From NCBI GenBank assembly GCA_021823905.1, contig JAKALX010000037.1, positions 1 to 15,218 on the forward strand: a DNA stretch of 15,218 bases. The letters are read 5' to 3'. The notes beneath the pieces are model-generated. The model made no database searches, was not told the origin of the DNA, and saw only the letters and a list, made by a program, of their open reading frames with translations. Each line of letters starts with the position of its first letter. The stretch's first letter is position 1. Position numbers and translations under genes: made by a program. The DNA comes from Chloroflexota bacterium. GTDB taxonomy: Bacteria; Chloroflexota; Dehalococcoidia; Tepidiformales; Tepidiformaceae. This document shows, one piece after another, positions 5,670-12,027 of this stretch.

Positions 5670-8549
5670 GTGCATTTGATGTCGTGGAACAATCCTGGAG
5701 CCGCGGACGAAGAGCGATCGGCTCTTCCGGCGGCATCGCCGAGTGCCCCCGCTCAACTGACTGACGCCAGCTTCCGCACCATCGTCGAGTCATCCCCGGT
5801 GGGAACGTTCCTCGCCCGCGCCGATGGCAGTTGCACCTACGCCAACGCAACCTTCTGTCAGATCGCCGGGCGGCCCTCGGACCAGCTCCTTGGCCATGGC
5901 TGGCTCGATGCGCTCCACCCGGATGATCGCGCCGGCGCCCTCGAACTCTGGGCAGCCGCCGCTGCTGCTTCGACCTCGGCCCGACGCCAGTTCCGGATCG
6001 TCCGTCCCGACGGTTGGACGGCTGTGGTCCTGGTCAACGTCGCTCCCGTTGGCGACGGGTCCGACACGTGTGTCGGAACCCTGGAGGACGTGACCGAGCG
6101 GATCACCTTCGAGAAGCTTGCTCGCGATTCGGAGGCGCGCTTCCGCAACCTGTTCGAGAGCGTGGCCGACGCGATCGTGGTGGAGGGGACTGATCGCAAG
6201 ATCCGGATGGTCAATCGGGCGGCCGAAACAATGTTCGGCCGGTCCCGGACCGACATGGTCGGCCATTCCGCGTCGGTGCTGTACGCGAGCCAGACGACGT
6301 ACTCGCAGGTTGGCCGGATGATCGCCGTGTGGGACGGCGAAGACGTGCTCCTGCTCGAGACCCGCTTTCGGGCTGCCGACGGGTCGGAGTTCCCGGGCGA
6401 ATTCCGCCTCTGCGCATTCAACGACGACGACCGTGCGACGGTTGGCTATATCGCCGTGGTCCGTGACATCACGGAACGCCAGGCGGCGGAGGAGGCGCTG
6501 CGGCGCAGCGAAAGCTTCGCCAACGCGATCTTCGACTACGCCCCCGTCGGAATCGAGGTGTTCGACTCGACTGGCGCCTCGATTCGCTTGAACGACGCGC
6601 AACGCGCGCTGATGCGGCTCTGCGGCCCCGTGCCGGCGGCCAACCCGTCTTACCTCTTCGAGCAGGGCGGTCCCCAGGTTCGCGAGCTCTTCCGCCGGGC
6701 GCTCGACGGCGAGGCGGTGGAGCAGGCGGCCGTCCCTGTCGATCCTGGCGACGGGTCCGGCGCACGCGTCCTCGACCTCGTGCTGTTCCCGGTCGGCGTC
6801 GGCGAAGGCGTACACGGCGTCGTTTCGTTCACGCGTGACATCACCGAGCGCCAGCAAGCCGAAGACCGCGCTGCCCGCCTGGCGGCGATCGTCGAGTCGA
6901 CCCACGACGCGATTATCGGGATCGAGTTCGACGGCACGATCACGAGCTGGAACGGGGGCGCCCAGCGGCTTTACGGCTACACCGCGGCCGAGATGATTGG
7001 TGAGAGCATCTTGCGCAACGTTCCCGAATCGGGCCTGGGCGAGGCGCGGGAGGCGCTCGAGCGAATGCGCCGGGGCGAGCCGGTGCCAGCGTTCGAGGCA
7101 CGGCGGATCATCAAGGACGGCCGCCAGATCGACGTGAACATCTCGGTGTCTCCCATCCTCGACGCCTCCGGGGAGGCTGTCGGCATCTCCGTCATCCAGG
7201 CGGACATCACCAGCCGCAAGCAGTGGGAGGACGCGCTGCGCGAGAGCGAGGAGCGGTACCGGACGACGTTTGAGTCGCTTCACGACGTGTTCTACCGCAC
7301 GGACGCTGCGGGCCACTTCACGATGATGAGCCCGTCGTCGCGGGCTCTGCTGGGATTTGAGCCGGAAGAGCTGGTGGGAATGCACTCGCGAGTGCTCCAC
7401 CTTGATGCACAGTTGCTCGAGGCGCTGGTCGCGCGCATTGCGATGGGCGGGGTTGTCAACGACTTTGAAGCCAACCTGCGCCGGAAAGACGGGACGTTCG
7501 TCCCGGTTTCGCTCAACGCCAAGCTTGTCTTCGACGCGAGCGGGGCGATCGCCGGGGTCCAGGGGACGGCGCGAGATATCACCGAGCGGAAGCGTGCGGA
7601 GGAGGAACGTGACCGGATCTTCCGCATGTCGGTGGACATGATCGCGGTGCTCGACAGCGACGGCCGCTTTCTCCGAGTTAACCCGGCGTGGCAGCGCCAG
7701 CTGGGCTACGCGGAGCAACAGCTTCTTGGGCTATCCGCCTGGAGTCTTGTGCCGCCGAAAGACCGCCCGTGGGCCATGGAACGGGCCGCTGGATCGCCTC
7801 GCGGAGACGAGGTTCGCGACCTCACCGTCCGCTTCCGCGACCGGCGCGGGCGCTACCGCTGGCTCTCGTGGACGCTGGCGCCGATCACCGAAGACGGCCT
7901 CAGCTACTGCGTGGTGCGCGACGTGACGGAGAGCATCAAGAGTCAGCACCAGATGCAAGAGATGGTTGACGTGCTGCAGGCGAACGCGGCCGCTCTCTCG
8001 GAGCAGGCCGCCGAGATGGACCGCCTCCGGCTGGAAGCCGAACACCTCGCCAACCACGACATGCTCACCGGCGCCGCCAACCGCCGCGCCTGGTTTGCGC
8101 ATGCCGCGCGCACCCGCCCGACGGCCATCGCGCTGTTCGACGTCGACTTCTTCAAAGCGGTTAACGACACCTATGGCCACCCGGCCGGTGACACCGTGCT
8201 CCGCCAGGTCGCGCTGCGGCTGGAGGCTGCGCTGCCGGAAGGCGCGCTGCTGGGGCGCCTGGGCGGCGAAGAGTTCGGCATCCTGCTTTACAACCCTTTT
8301 CCCGAGGCCCATGCCACCGCCGAAGCGGCCGCCACGGCCATCGCCGCCTCGCCGATTGCCATTGAGGGCGGCGTCGCGATCAACGTCACCGTATCTGGTG
8401 GGCTCGCCCCCTGGCAGGCGGGCGCCGATTCCCGCGAGCAATCGCTGGCTCGCACCTATGAGGACGCCGACCACGCTCTGTACGAAGCGAAGGCGACCGG
8501 CCGCCAGCGCCTGGTGGTCCACACGCCGCCTCGCAGCGCCGCCGCCTGA
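5670..8549 (+). CDS. Six-PAS sensor diguanylate cyclase (GGDEF)
   Basis: The 959-residue protein has six PAS/PAC modules at about 30-155, 156-282, 283-400, 403-525, 526-645 and 646-757. Most end in a (D)(I/V)TE(R) linker, for example RDITERQAAEEALRRSE. A coiled linker (757-795) leads to a C-terminal GGDEF domain (796-950). That domain shows HDMLTGAANRR (796-806), metal-binding Asp824 in FDVDFFK, NDTYGHPAGD (832-841) and the active-site loop GGEEF (865-869). It should make cyclic di-GMP from GTP. The inhibitory I-site RxxD five residues before GGEEF is replaced by PEGA. There is no transmembrane segment, so it is probably a cytosolic sensor. The GTG at 5670 or ATG at 5679 may be the start; neither has a good ribosome site. 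It stands alone, divergent from terL, with the 8581-9237 gene convergent. Confidence 0.92.
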   Translation: MHLMSWNNPGAADEERSALPAASPSAPAQLTDASFRTIVESSPVGTFLARADGSCTYANATFCQIAGRPSDQLLGHGWLDALHPDDRAGALELWAAAAAASTSARRQFRIVRPDGWTAVVLVNVAPVGDGSDTCVGTLEDVTERITFEKLARDSEARFRNLFESVADAIVVEGTDRKIRMVNRAAETMFGRSRTDMVGHSASVLYASQTTYSQVGRMIAVWDGEDVLLLETRFRAADGSEFPGEFRLCAFNDDDRATVGYIAVVRDITERQAAEEALRRSESFANAIFDYAPVGIEVFDSTGASIRLNDAQRALMRLCGPVPAANPSYLFEQGGPQVRELFRRALDGEAVEQAAVPVDPGDGSGARVLDLVLFPVGVGEGVHGVVSFTRDITERQQAEDRAARLAAIVESTHDAIIGIEFDGTITSWNGGAQRLYGYTAAEMIGESILRNVPESGLGEAREALERMRRGEPVPAFEARRIIKDGRQIDVNISVSPILDASGEAVGISVIQADITSRKQWEDALRESEERYRTTFESLHDVFYRTDAAGHFTMMSPSSRALLGFEPEELVGMHSRVLHLDAQLLEALVARIAMGGVVNDFEANLRRKDGTFVPVSLNAKLVFDASGAIAGVQGTARDITERKRAEEERDRIFRMSVDMIAVLDSDGRFLRVNPAWQRQLGYAEQQLLGLSAWSLVPPKDRPWAMERAAGSPRGDEVRDLTVRFRDRRGRYRWLSWTLAPITEDGLSYCVVRDVTESIKSQHQMQEMVDVLQANAAALSEQAAEMDRLRLEAEHLANHDMLTGAANRRAWFAHAARTRPTAIALFDVDFFKAVNDTYGHPAGDTVLRQVALRLEAALPEGALLGRLGGEEFGILLYNPFPEAHATAEAAATAIAASPIAIEGGVAINVTVSGGLAPWQAGADSREQSLARTYEDADHALYEAKATGRQRLVVHTPPRSAAA

Positions 8550-8580
8550 ACCGCGGCGAGGACACACGGCCGGCCGCCGT

Positions 8581-9237
8581 CTACTTCTTCTTCGGCGTCG
8601 GCGTCTTTGCCGGTGCAGACGAGTTCGCGCCGCCCCCAATAAGGCCGCCGAACATGCCCGTGTCGCCGCCGGCGGAGCTGCTCAGCTTGTCCAGGTCCTG
8701 GCATTCCTTGATGTCCGCCGACACCTTTTCGAGCCGATCCTGGACATCCTGGGGCAGCGGCGGGATGGCATCGTTGCCCAGGTCGTTCAGGGCAGGGTCG
8801 TCGAACTTGCCGGCCTTCAACGCTTTCGCCGCGGCATCCAGCTTCGCCGCTGCGTCGGCGTGCCACTGAGCGAGGTCTTTCGGCGGCTTCAGTGCCTTGA
8901 ATTCCTGTGCAAGCCCGGCGAACGCTGGCGCCAGGTTGAGGAAAAAGGCTGCGAACACATTTCCGAAATCGTCGATGGAGGCCGGCGTTGCGGTGGTCGT
9001 TCCGGCGCCGCCCAGGTCCTTCATCATCTTGTCCACGAAATGCTGGCCGGCGAGGCAAAGCCCCTTCACGAATTCCTGATCAGACCCGGTCGCCTTGGCG
9101 CTCCCCGAACTGCCGCTGGAGCTGGAATCGCGCAATCCCGTGTCGCCCGACCTGTCGCTGCAGGCCACCAGCGGCGCCGTCCCGAGAACGAACGCCACAA
9201 CAACGGGAACGACCAGGCCGCGAAACCTGAGGTTCAT
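8581..9237 (-). CDS. Secreted lipoprotein of unknown function (218 aa)
   Basis: The ATG at 9237 is preceded by GGGAG 7 nt upstream and starts a signal peptide (MNLRFRG, then a hydrophobic stretch from VVPVVVAF). It ends in the lipobox LVAC, with Cys26 as the predicted lipidation site. A Ser/Gly-rich linker (about 33-48) follows, then a mostly helical Ala/Lys/Asp-rich domain. Regularly spaced KALKPPKDLAQWHADAAAKL and DRLEKVSADIKEC segments suggest a helical bundle. There are further Cys residues near positions 61 and 183. The tail is Gly/Ser/Thr/Pro-rich and ends PTPKKK. No enzyme motif is recognised. It is likely anchored on the outer face of the membrane, and ligand binding is a guess only. 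An in-frame start six residues upstream lacks a ribosome site. Confidence 0.75.
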   Translation of the reverse strand: MNLRFRGLVVPVVVAFVLGTAPLVACSDRSGDTGLRDSSSSGSSGSAKATGSDQEFVKGLCLAGQHFVDKMMKDLGGAGTTTATPASIDDFGNVFAAFFLNLAPAFAGLAQEFKALKPPKDLAQWHADAAAKLDAAAKALKAGKFDDPALNDLGNDAIPPLPQDVQDRLEKVSADIKECQDLDKLSSSAGGDTGMFGGLIGGGANSSAPAKTPTPKKK

Positions 9238-9276
9238 GACGATCTCCCTGCCCAAGGGGGTGCACCGGTCTAACCG

Positions 9277-9304
9277 ATTATCGGCGAATTCGCCCAGCCG
9301 CCAA
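9277..9304 (-). promoter_or_regulatory. Putative promoter of the 8581-9237 lipoprotein gene
   Basis: On the minus strand TTGGCG (9304-9299) and GATAAT (9282-9277) are spaced by 16 nt. The predicted transcript would have a 5' leader of about 33 nt that includes the GGGAG ribosome site. The -10 box lies inside a small dyad CCGAT-T-ATCGG (9274-9284) beside the palindrome GGCGAATTCGCC (9283-9294). Confidence 0.4.
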
Positions 9305-9330
9305 CCGCCCGCATCCGCTCCGGTCTGGAT

Positions 9331-9375
9331 TATAGCGCCTACGCTATCGCCAAACGATAGCGATCGTGCTATCGT
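9331..9375. promoter_or_regulatory. Alternating operator array and -10 box of the higBA operon
   Basis: Four half-sites alternate in orientation: ATAGCG (9332-9337), CGCTATCG (9342-9349), CGATAGCG (9355-9362) and GCTATCG (9368-9374). They create three overlapping dyads, the best being the 8-bp arms CGCTATCG/CGATAGCG with a 5-nt spacer. The last half-site contains TATCGT (9370-9375), a TAnnnT -10 box ending 8 nt before the higB GTG. Binding of the antitoxin or the toxin-antitoxin complex here would block transcription, as in known autoregulated TA operons. Confidence 0.6.
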
Positions 9376-9383
9376 GAACCGGC

Positions 9384-9758
9384 GTGGCGGGTTGGCTCAT
9401 CCGGACGTTCACTACCGAGGCGGGCGGCAAGCCGGTGGACGACTGGATCCGTTCGCTGGAGCCGCCGGCTCGCGCCGAGGTCGCCCTCACCATCGATCTG
9501 CTTAAGGAGCACGGAATCAGCCTGGGCATGCCGTTCGCTCGACCGATGGGCGAGGGCATCTGGGAGCTTCGGGCCAGGGACTCATCCGGTATCTACCGGG
9601 TACTCTACTTCCACTGGAAGGGCCGAACGTTCGGCCTGTTACACGGCTTCTCGAAGACGACACGAACAGCCCCGAAGAAGGAGCTCGAACTTGCGAGGAC
9701 CAGGCGGACAATCTGGCTCGGCCGGGCCACTACGAGAGGTTCGAAGCAGAATGGATGA
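9384..9758 (+). CDS. higB: HigB/RelE-type toxin (phage Gp49-like family)
   Basis: The protein has 124 residues. The fold signature is WIRSLEPPARAEVALTIDLL, then a GEGIWELRARDSSGIYRVLYF core, then a FGLLHGFSKTTRTAPKKELE segment. This is the order seen in Gp49-like HigB toxins, ribosome-dependent mRNA interferases of the RelE superfamily. The basic residues and the 'HGFsKkt..tP..ei..A' tail that bind RNA are present, and the frame is intact. The GTG start at 9384 lies 8 nt after a TATCGT -10 box and has no ribosome site, so the mRNA is probably near-leaderless. The toxin precedes the antitoxin, the reversed order typical of higBA. It overlaps higA by 8 nt. Confidence 0.88.
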   Translation: MAGWLIRTFTTEAGGKPVDDWIRSLEPPARAEVALTIDLLKEHGISLGMPFARPMGEGIWELRARDSSGIYRVLYFHWKGRTFGLLHGFSKTTRTAPKKELELARTRRTIWLGRATTRGSKQNG

Positions 9759-10110
9759 CTGGGACGCACTGAAGAGCGAACTGCTCAACGACCCCGCAAC
9801 GCGCGAGGCATACGATGCTCGCCGGCCCGCGTACGAGATCGCCAGCAAGCTCCTCCGGTTGCGGGCGGAGCTGGGGCTGAGCCAGCGGCAGCTCGCGGCG
9901 CGAGCGCACATGACTCAACCGGAGATCGCGCGCCTCGAGTCGGGCCAGGTGCAGCCGAGTTGGGAGACGATCGCCCGGGTGCTGGCTGCTGTCGACGCCA
10001 GGATCGACATCAAAGTGCGTGACGCCACAGGCAAGCTTCTGACCCTCTCGGTGCTACCAGGACAGGCCGCGCAGCGCCCGCGCACGGCGAGGCACAGCCA
10101 GAGCGCCTAG
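9751..10110 (+). CDS. higA: HigA-type XRE-family antitoxin
   Basis: The protein has 119 residues. A helix-turn-helix (HTH_3/Cro-CI) runs from about residue 35 to 90: LRLRAELGLSQRQLAARA, then MTQPEIARLESG, then PSWETIARVLAAVDARIDI. The N-terminus (WDALKSELLNDPATREAYDA) resembles the helical toxin-binding region common in Gp49-associated antitoxins. It should neutralise HigB and repress the operon by binding the dyad array at 9331-9375. GAGAGG lies 11 nt before the ATG, and the gene starts inside the last codons of higB (8-nt overlap), so the two are co-translated. Its stop TAG overlaps the stop of the convergent lipoprotein gene in the tetranucleotide CTAG (10107-10110). Confidence 0.88.
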   Translation: MDDWDALKSELLNDPATREAYDARRPAYEIASKLLRLRAELGLSQRQLAARAHMTQPEIARLESGQVQPSWETIARVLAAVDARIDIKVRDATGKLLTLSVLPGQAAQRPRTARHSQSA

Positions 10111-10649
10111 GGCGTGACGTCGAACTTCCAGGCGACGACCTGGCGGGTCGGGACGCTCGCGTTACGCGGATCCTGGACGGCGATGGCAACGCTGTGCCGG
10201 CCAACGCTGAAGCCCTCCGCGGGTGAATAGCAGACCCGGCCGTCCTTCGGATCTGTCGTTGACTTCACAATCCAGACCAGCTTCTCGGTCACTTCAACGC
10301 CATCGAAGGCGACGCGGAACCACTGCGCGTTCTCGGGAAGGCCCTCGAAGTTGACCTGCGCGCAGAGGCCCTGCGGGTTCTGGGGGTTCGGCGAGCGCGT
10401 CTGCGCCTGCGTGACCTTCGCGCCATGAGCAGGGCTGATGGCCGTGATGTTTCCGCCCAGGACGGGCGCCGGTCCAAGCGCGCTCTGGTCGATCGTGGCG
10501 GTGGCCGCGGCCGTGCCCTGCACCGCCTGCGGTGTCTGGGATGCGATCTTGCCGGCGCTGGTTGCCGTCACGCTGTTGTTGTCGCTACAGGCGGCGGCCG
10601 CGAGCAGGAGCGGGGGAAGCGCGGCGAGCGCGAGGAAACGGAGTCGCAT
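10107..10649 (-). CDS. Secreted lipoprotein, possible Ig-like fold (180 aa)
   Basis: The N-terminus MRLRFLALAALPPLLLAAAAC is a lipoprotein signal peptide, with Cys21 as the lipidation residue. A Ser/Thr/Ala/Gln-rich linker runs to about residue 55. The C-terminal part (about 65-180) has alternating strands, for example AQWFRVAFDGVEVTEKLVWI, then YSPAEGFSVGRHSVAIAVQD and the ending VAWKFDVTP. That pattern recalls bacterial Ig-like domains of the 'l..G.htv.v.a.D..gn....W.F.V' kind. Two Cys in this region (near 95 and 140) could form a disulfide. Its function is unknown. TACCTT (10664-10659, minus strand) lies 9 nt before the ATG and there is no ribosome site, so it may be near-leaderless. The assignment as lipoprotein is firm and the Ig-like reading is tentative. 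Confidence 0.75.
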   Translation of the reverse strand: MRLRFLALAALPPLLLAAAACSDNNSVTATSAGKIASQTPQAVQGTAAATATIDQSALGPAPVLGGNITAISPAHGAKVTQAQTRSPNPQNPQGLCAQVNFEGLPENAQWFRVAFDGVEVTEKLVWIVKSTTDPKDGRVCYSPAEGFSVGRHSVAIAVQDPRNASVPTRQVVAWKFDVTP

Positions 10650-10658
10650 AGCGGCTCG

Positions 10659-10664
10659 AAGGTA
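10659..10664 (-). promoter_or_regulatory. Putative -10 box (TACCTT) of the 10107-10649 lipoprotein gene
   Basis: This TAnnnT box ends 9 nt before the ATG at 10649. No Shine-Dalgarno sequence lies between, so translation would begin on a very short leader. No -35 match was found. Confidence 0.3.
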
Positions 10665-10760
10665 GCATCGGGCCCCGGTGCGAACCAGCGACAGATGGGT
10701 CTTGGCTTTACCGCCCGAGAGCCTTCAGCCTCGGCTCCAGCACGTGCAAGGAGACGTTTG

Positions 10761-11108
10761 ATGGACGAACTGACAACCGGCGAAAGCGGAGGCGAGGACG
10801 TCCGGGACGAGCTCGCCGAGCTCCGCGAGCGCCTCGCCGAACGCGAGCAGTGCGAACGCGCCGCACTCGGGCGGCTTCGCGAGGCGCTGCTCGCCAGCGA
10901 CCCGGCGATTGAGCCCGAAATGGTGACCGGCGAGACGTTGGAGGCCATCGAGCGCAGCTTCGCGGCGGCGAAGCTGGCAGCGAACCGTATGCGTGAGAGC
11001 GTGCGGCGGGAGCAAGCGGCCGCGGTGCCGGCTGGCGGAGCCACGCGTTCTAGCCGGTCGCCACAGTCGGCCATCGAGAAGATCCGGGCGGGCCTCGGTG
11101 CCCGATAA
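10761..11108 (+). CDS. Small coiled-coil protein linked to a phage-type amidase
   Basis: The protein has 115 residues and is strongly charged. Residues about 13-45 (VRDELAELRERLAEREQ and following) form a heptad-rich coiled coil. A second helical part (75-95, AIERSFAAAKLAANRMRESV) and a basic Ser/Arg tail follow. AAGGAG lies 7 nt before the ATG, a strong ribosome site. Its end overlaps the amidase start by 11 nt, so the two are co-translated. It has no signal peptide and no recognised family. In phage modules such small helical proteins may be scaffolds, small terminase subunits or tail accessory proteins, but nothing in the sequence decides between these. Function unknown. Confidence 0.7.
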   Translation: MDELTTGESGGEDVRDELAELRERLAEREQCERAALGRLREALLASDPAIEPEMVTGETLEAIERSFAAAKLAANRMRESVRREQAAAVPAGGATRSSRSPQSAIEKIRAGLGAR

Positions 11109-11829
11109 GTACCCGGCGGCGGAATGGGTCCCCTGGAAGCGCGATGACGCTGAGGGCCGGCCCACGTTCTGGCCGGGCTCCTGCACTCCTGTGGCCGTCG
11201 TGCTGCACATCATGGCGGGGTCCGCGGGAACCGCGCGCCAGTGGGCAAGCCGGGGACATTACGGCGCGAGCTGGCACTTCACCGTCGGCCGCGACGGCCA
11301 CGTGATGCAGCACCTGGAGCTCGACGACGCCGGTTACCAGGCGGGCATCCCTGCGTCGAACCCGGACCCGGCCTGGCCGCTCTGGCGCGGGCACGGGCAA
11401 AACGTGAACTGGTACACGCTCGGGATCGAGCACGAAGGCTTCCCCGGCGAGCCGTTCACGGCGGCGCAGGCCGAAGCGTCGCGTGCGCTCTGCCGCTGGC
11501 TCTCGGAAACGCTCGCGATCCCGTTCGACCGTCGTCACTTCCCGGCGCACGCTGAGATTGACGTCCTGAACCGGCCCAACGACTTCAATACCCCGGCACT
11601 GCGCGAGGCGCACTACCACTATCTCTTCGAGGAGGAGGAGATGACGCCAGAGGACAAGGCGAAACTCGACGCGGTTTACGAGGCGCTGGTCGGCCGCGGG
11701 AACGAGCCGGCGGGCGGCGAGCTCCTCGCCCGCTGGAATGCGAACGGCAATTCGCTCCTGCTTGGCTACCTGCGGGAGCAGGAGAAGGTGGCGGCGATGA
11801 GCTCGCGGTTGGCACATGCCGAGCGCTAG
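11098..11829 (+). CDS. N-acetylmuramoyl-L-alanine amidase (Amidase_2/PGRP, endolysin-like)
   Basis: The protein has 243 residues and no signal peptide, as in phage endolysins. The catalytic domain (about 30-175) has VAVVLHIMAG with the first zinc ligand His37, SWHFTVGRDGHVMQ (59-71), and GIEHEGF (109-115). PAHAEIDVLNRPNDF has the second ligand His151, with Asp162 as a likely third. It should cleave the bond between muramic acid and L-Ala in peptidoglycan. The C-terminal 65 residues (EEEEMTPEDKAKLDAVYEAL and following) are helical and acidic, possibly a wall-binding or oligomerisation tail. The GTG at 11098 overlaps the upstream coiled-coil gene. No holin is visible, so the protein's route across the membrane is unclear. 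Confidence 0.88.
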   Translation: MPDKYPAAEWVPWKRDDAEGRPTFWPGSCTPVAVVLHIMAGSAGTARQWASRGHYGASWHFTVGRDGHVMQHLELDDAGYQAGIPASNPDPAWPLWRGHGQNVNWYTLGIEHEGFPGEPFTAAQAEASRALCRWLSETLAIPFDRRHFPAHAEIDVLNRPNDFNTPALREAHYHYLFEEEEMTPEDKAKLDAVYEALVGRGNEPAGGELLARWNANGNSLLLGYLREQEKVAAMSSRLAHAER

Positions 11830-11888
11830 CCTGGGACGTGACACGCGGCATGCGGGCCCGTGGCCTGCGGCTACCGCTGTCACGTCTC

Positions 11889-11948
11889 GAAATCCACTCG
11901 TAACAACCAGGAAATCTGTTCGTAATCAGTGAGAAATCTGCCGGTAAC
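11889..11948 (+). promoter_or_regulatory. GlnR-type operator array upstream of amt (six half-sites)
   Basis: Half-sites start at 11889 GAAAT, 11900 GTAAC, 11911 GAAAT, 11922 GTAAT, 11933 GAAAT and 11944 GTAAC. Every step is exactly 11 bp, with 6-nt gaps. This matches the actinobacterial GlnR consensus of alternating GTnAC and GaAAC boxes separated by n6. The array ends 80 nt before the amt GTG, where an activator would act. A GTCAC at 11879-11883 is nearly in phase (10 bp). Confidence 0.75.
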
Positions 11949-12027
11949 GGGCCGCCGATAGCGTTCGGCTGACAAGGGCGTCGAGGATCTACCCGGCGCC
12001 CTCTCTCTGTGCGAAAGGGCCCCGCTG

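Noticed and set aside
5790..7718. 642-codon minus-strand frame
   Set aside because: It is antisense to the PAS-GGDEF gene; the length is explained by high GC third positions.
9283..9294. Palindrome GGCGAATTCGCC as an operator
   Set aside because: It is an isolated single copy; kept only as context of the lipoprotein promoter.
11889..11948. Possible CRISPR-like array (22-bp periodic GAAATCTG repeats)
   Set aside because: Units are too short, there are no spacers of constant length, and the 11-bp phase fits a transcription-factor array.
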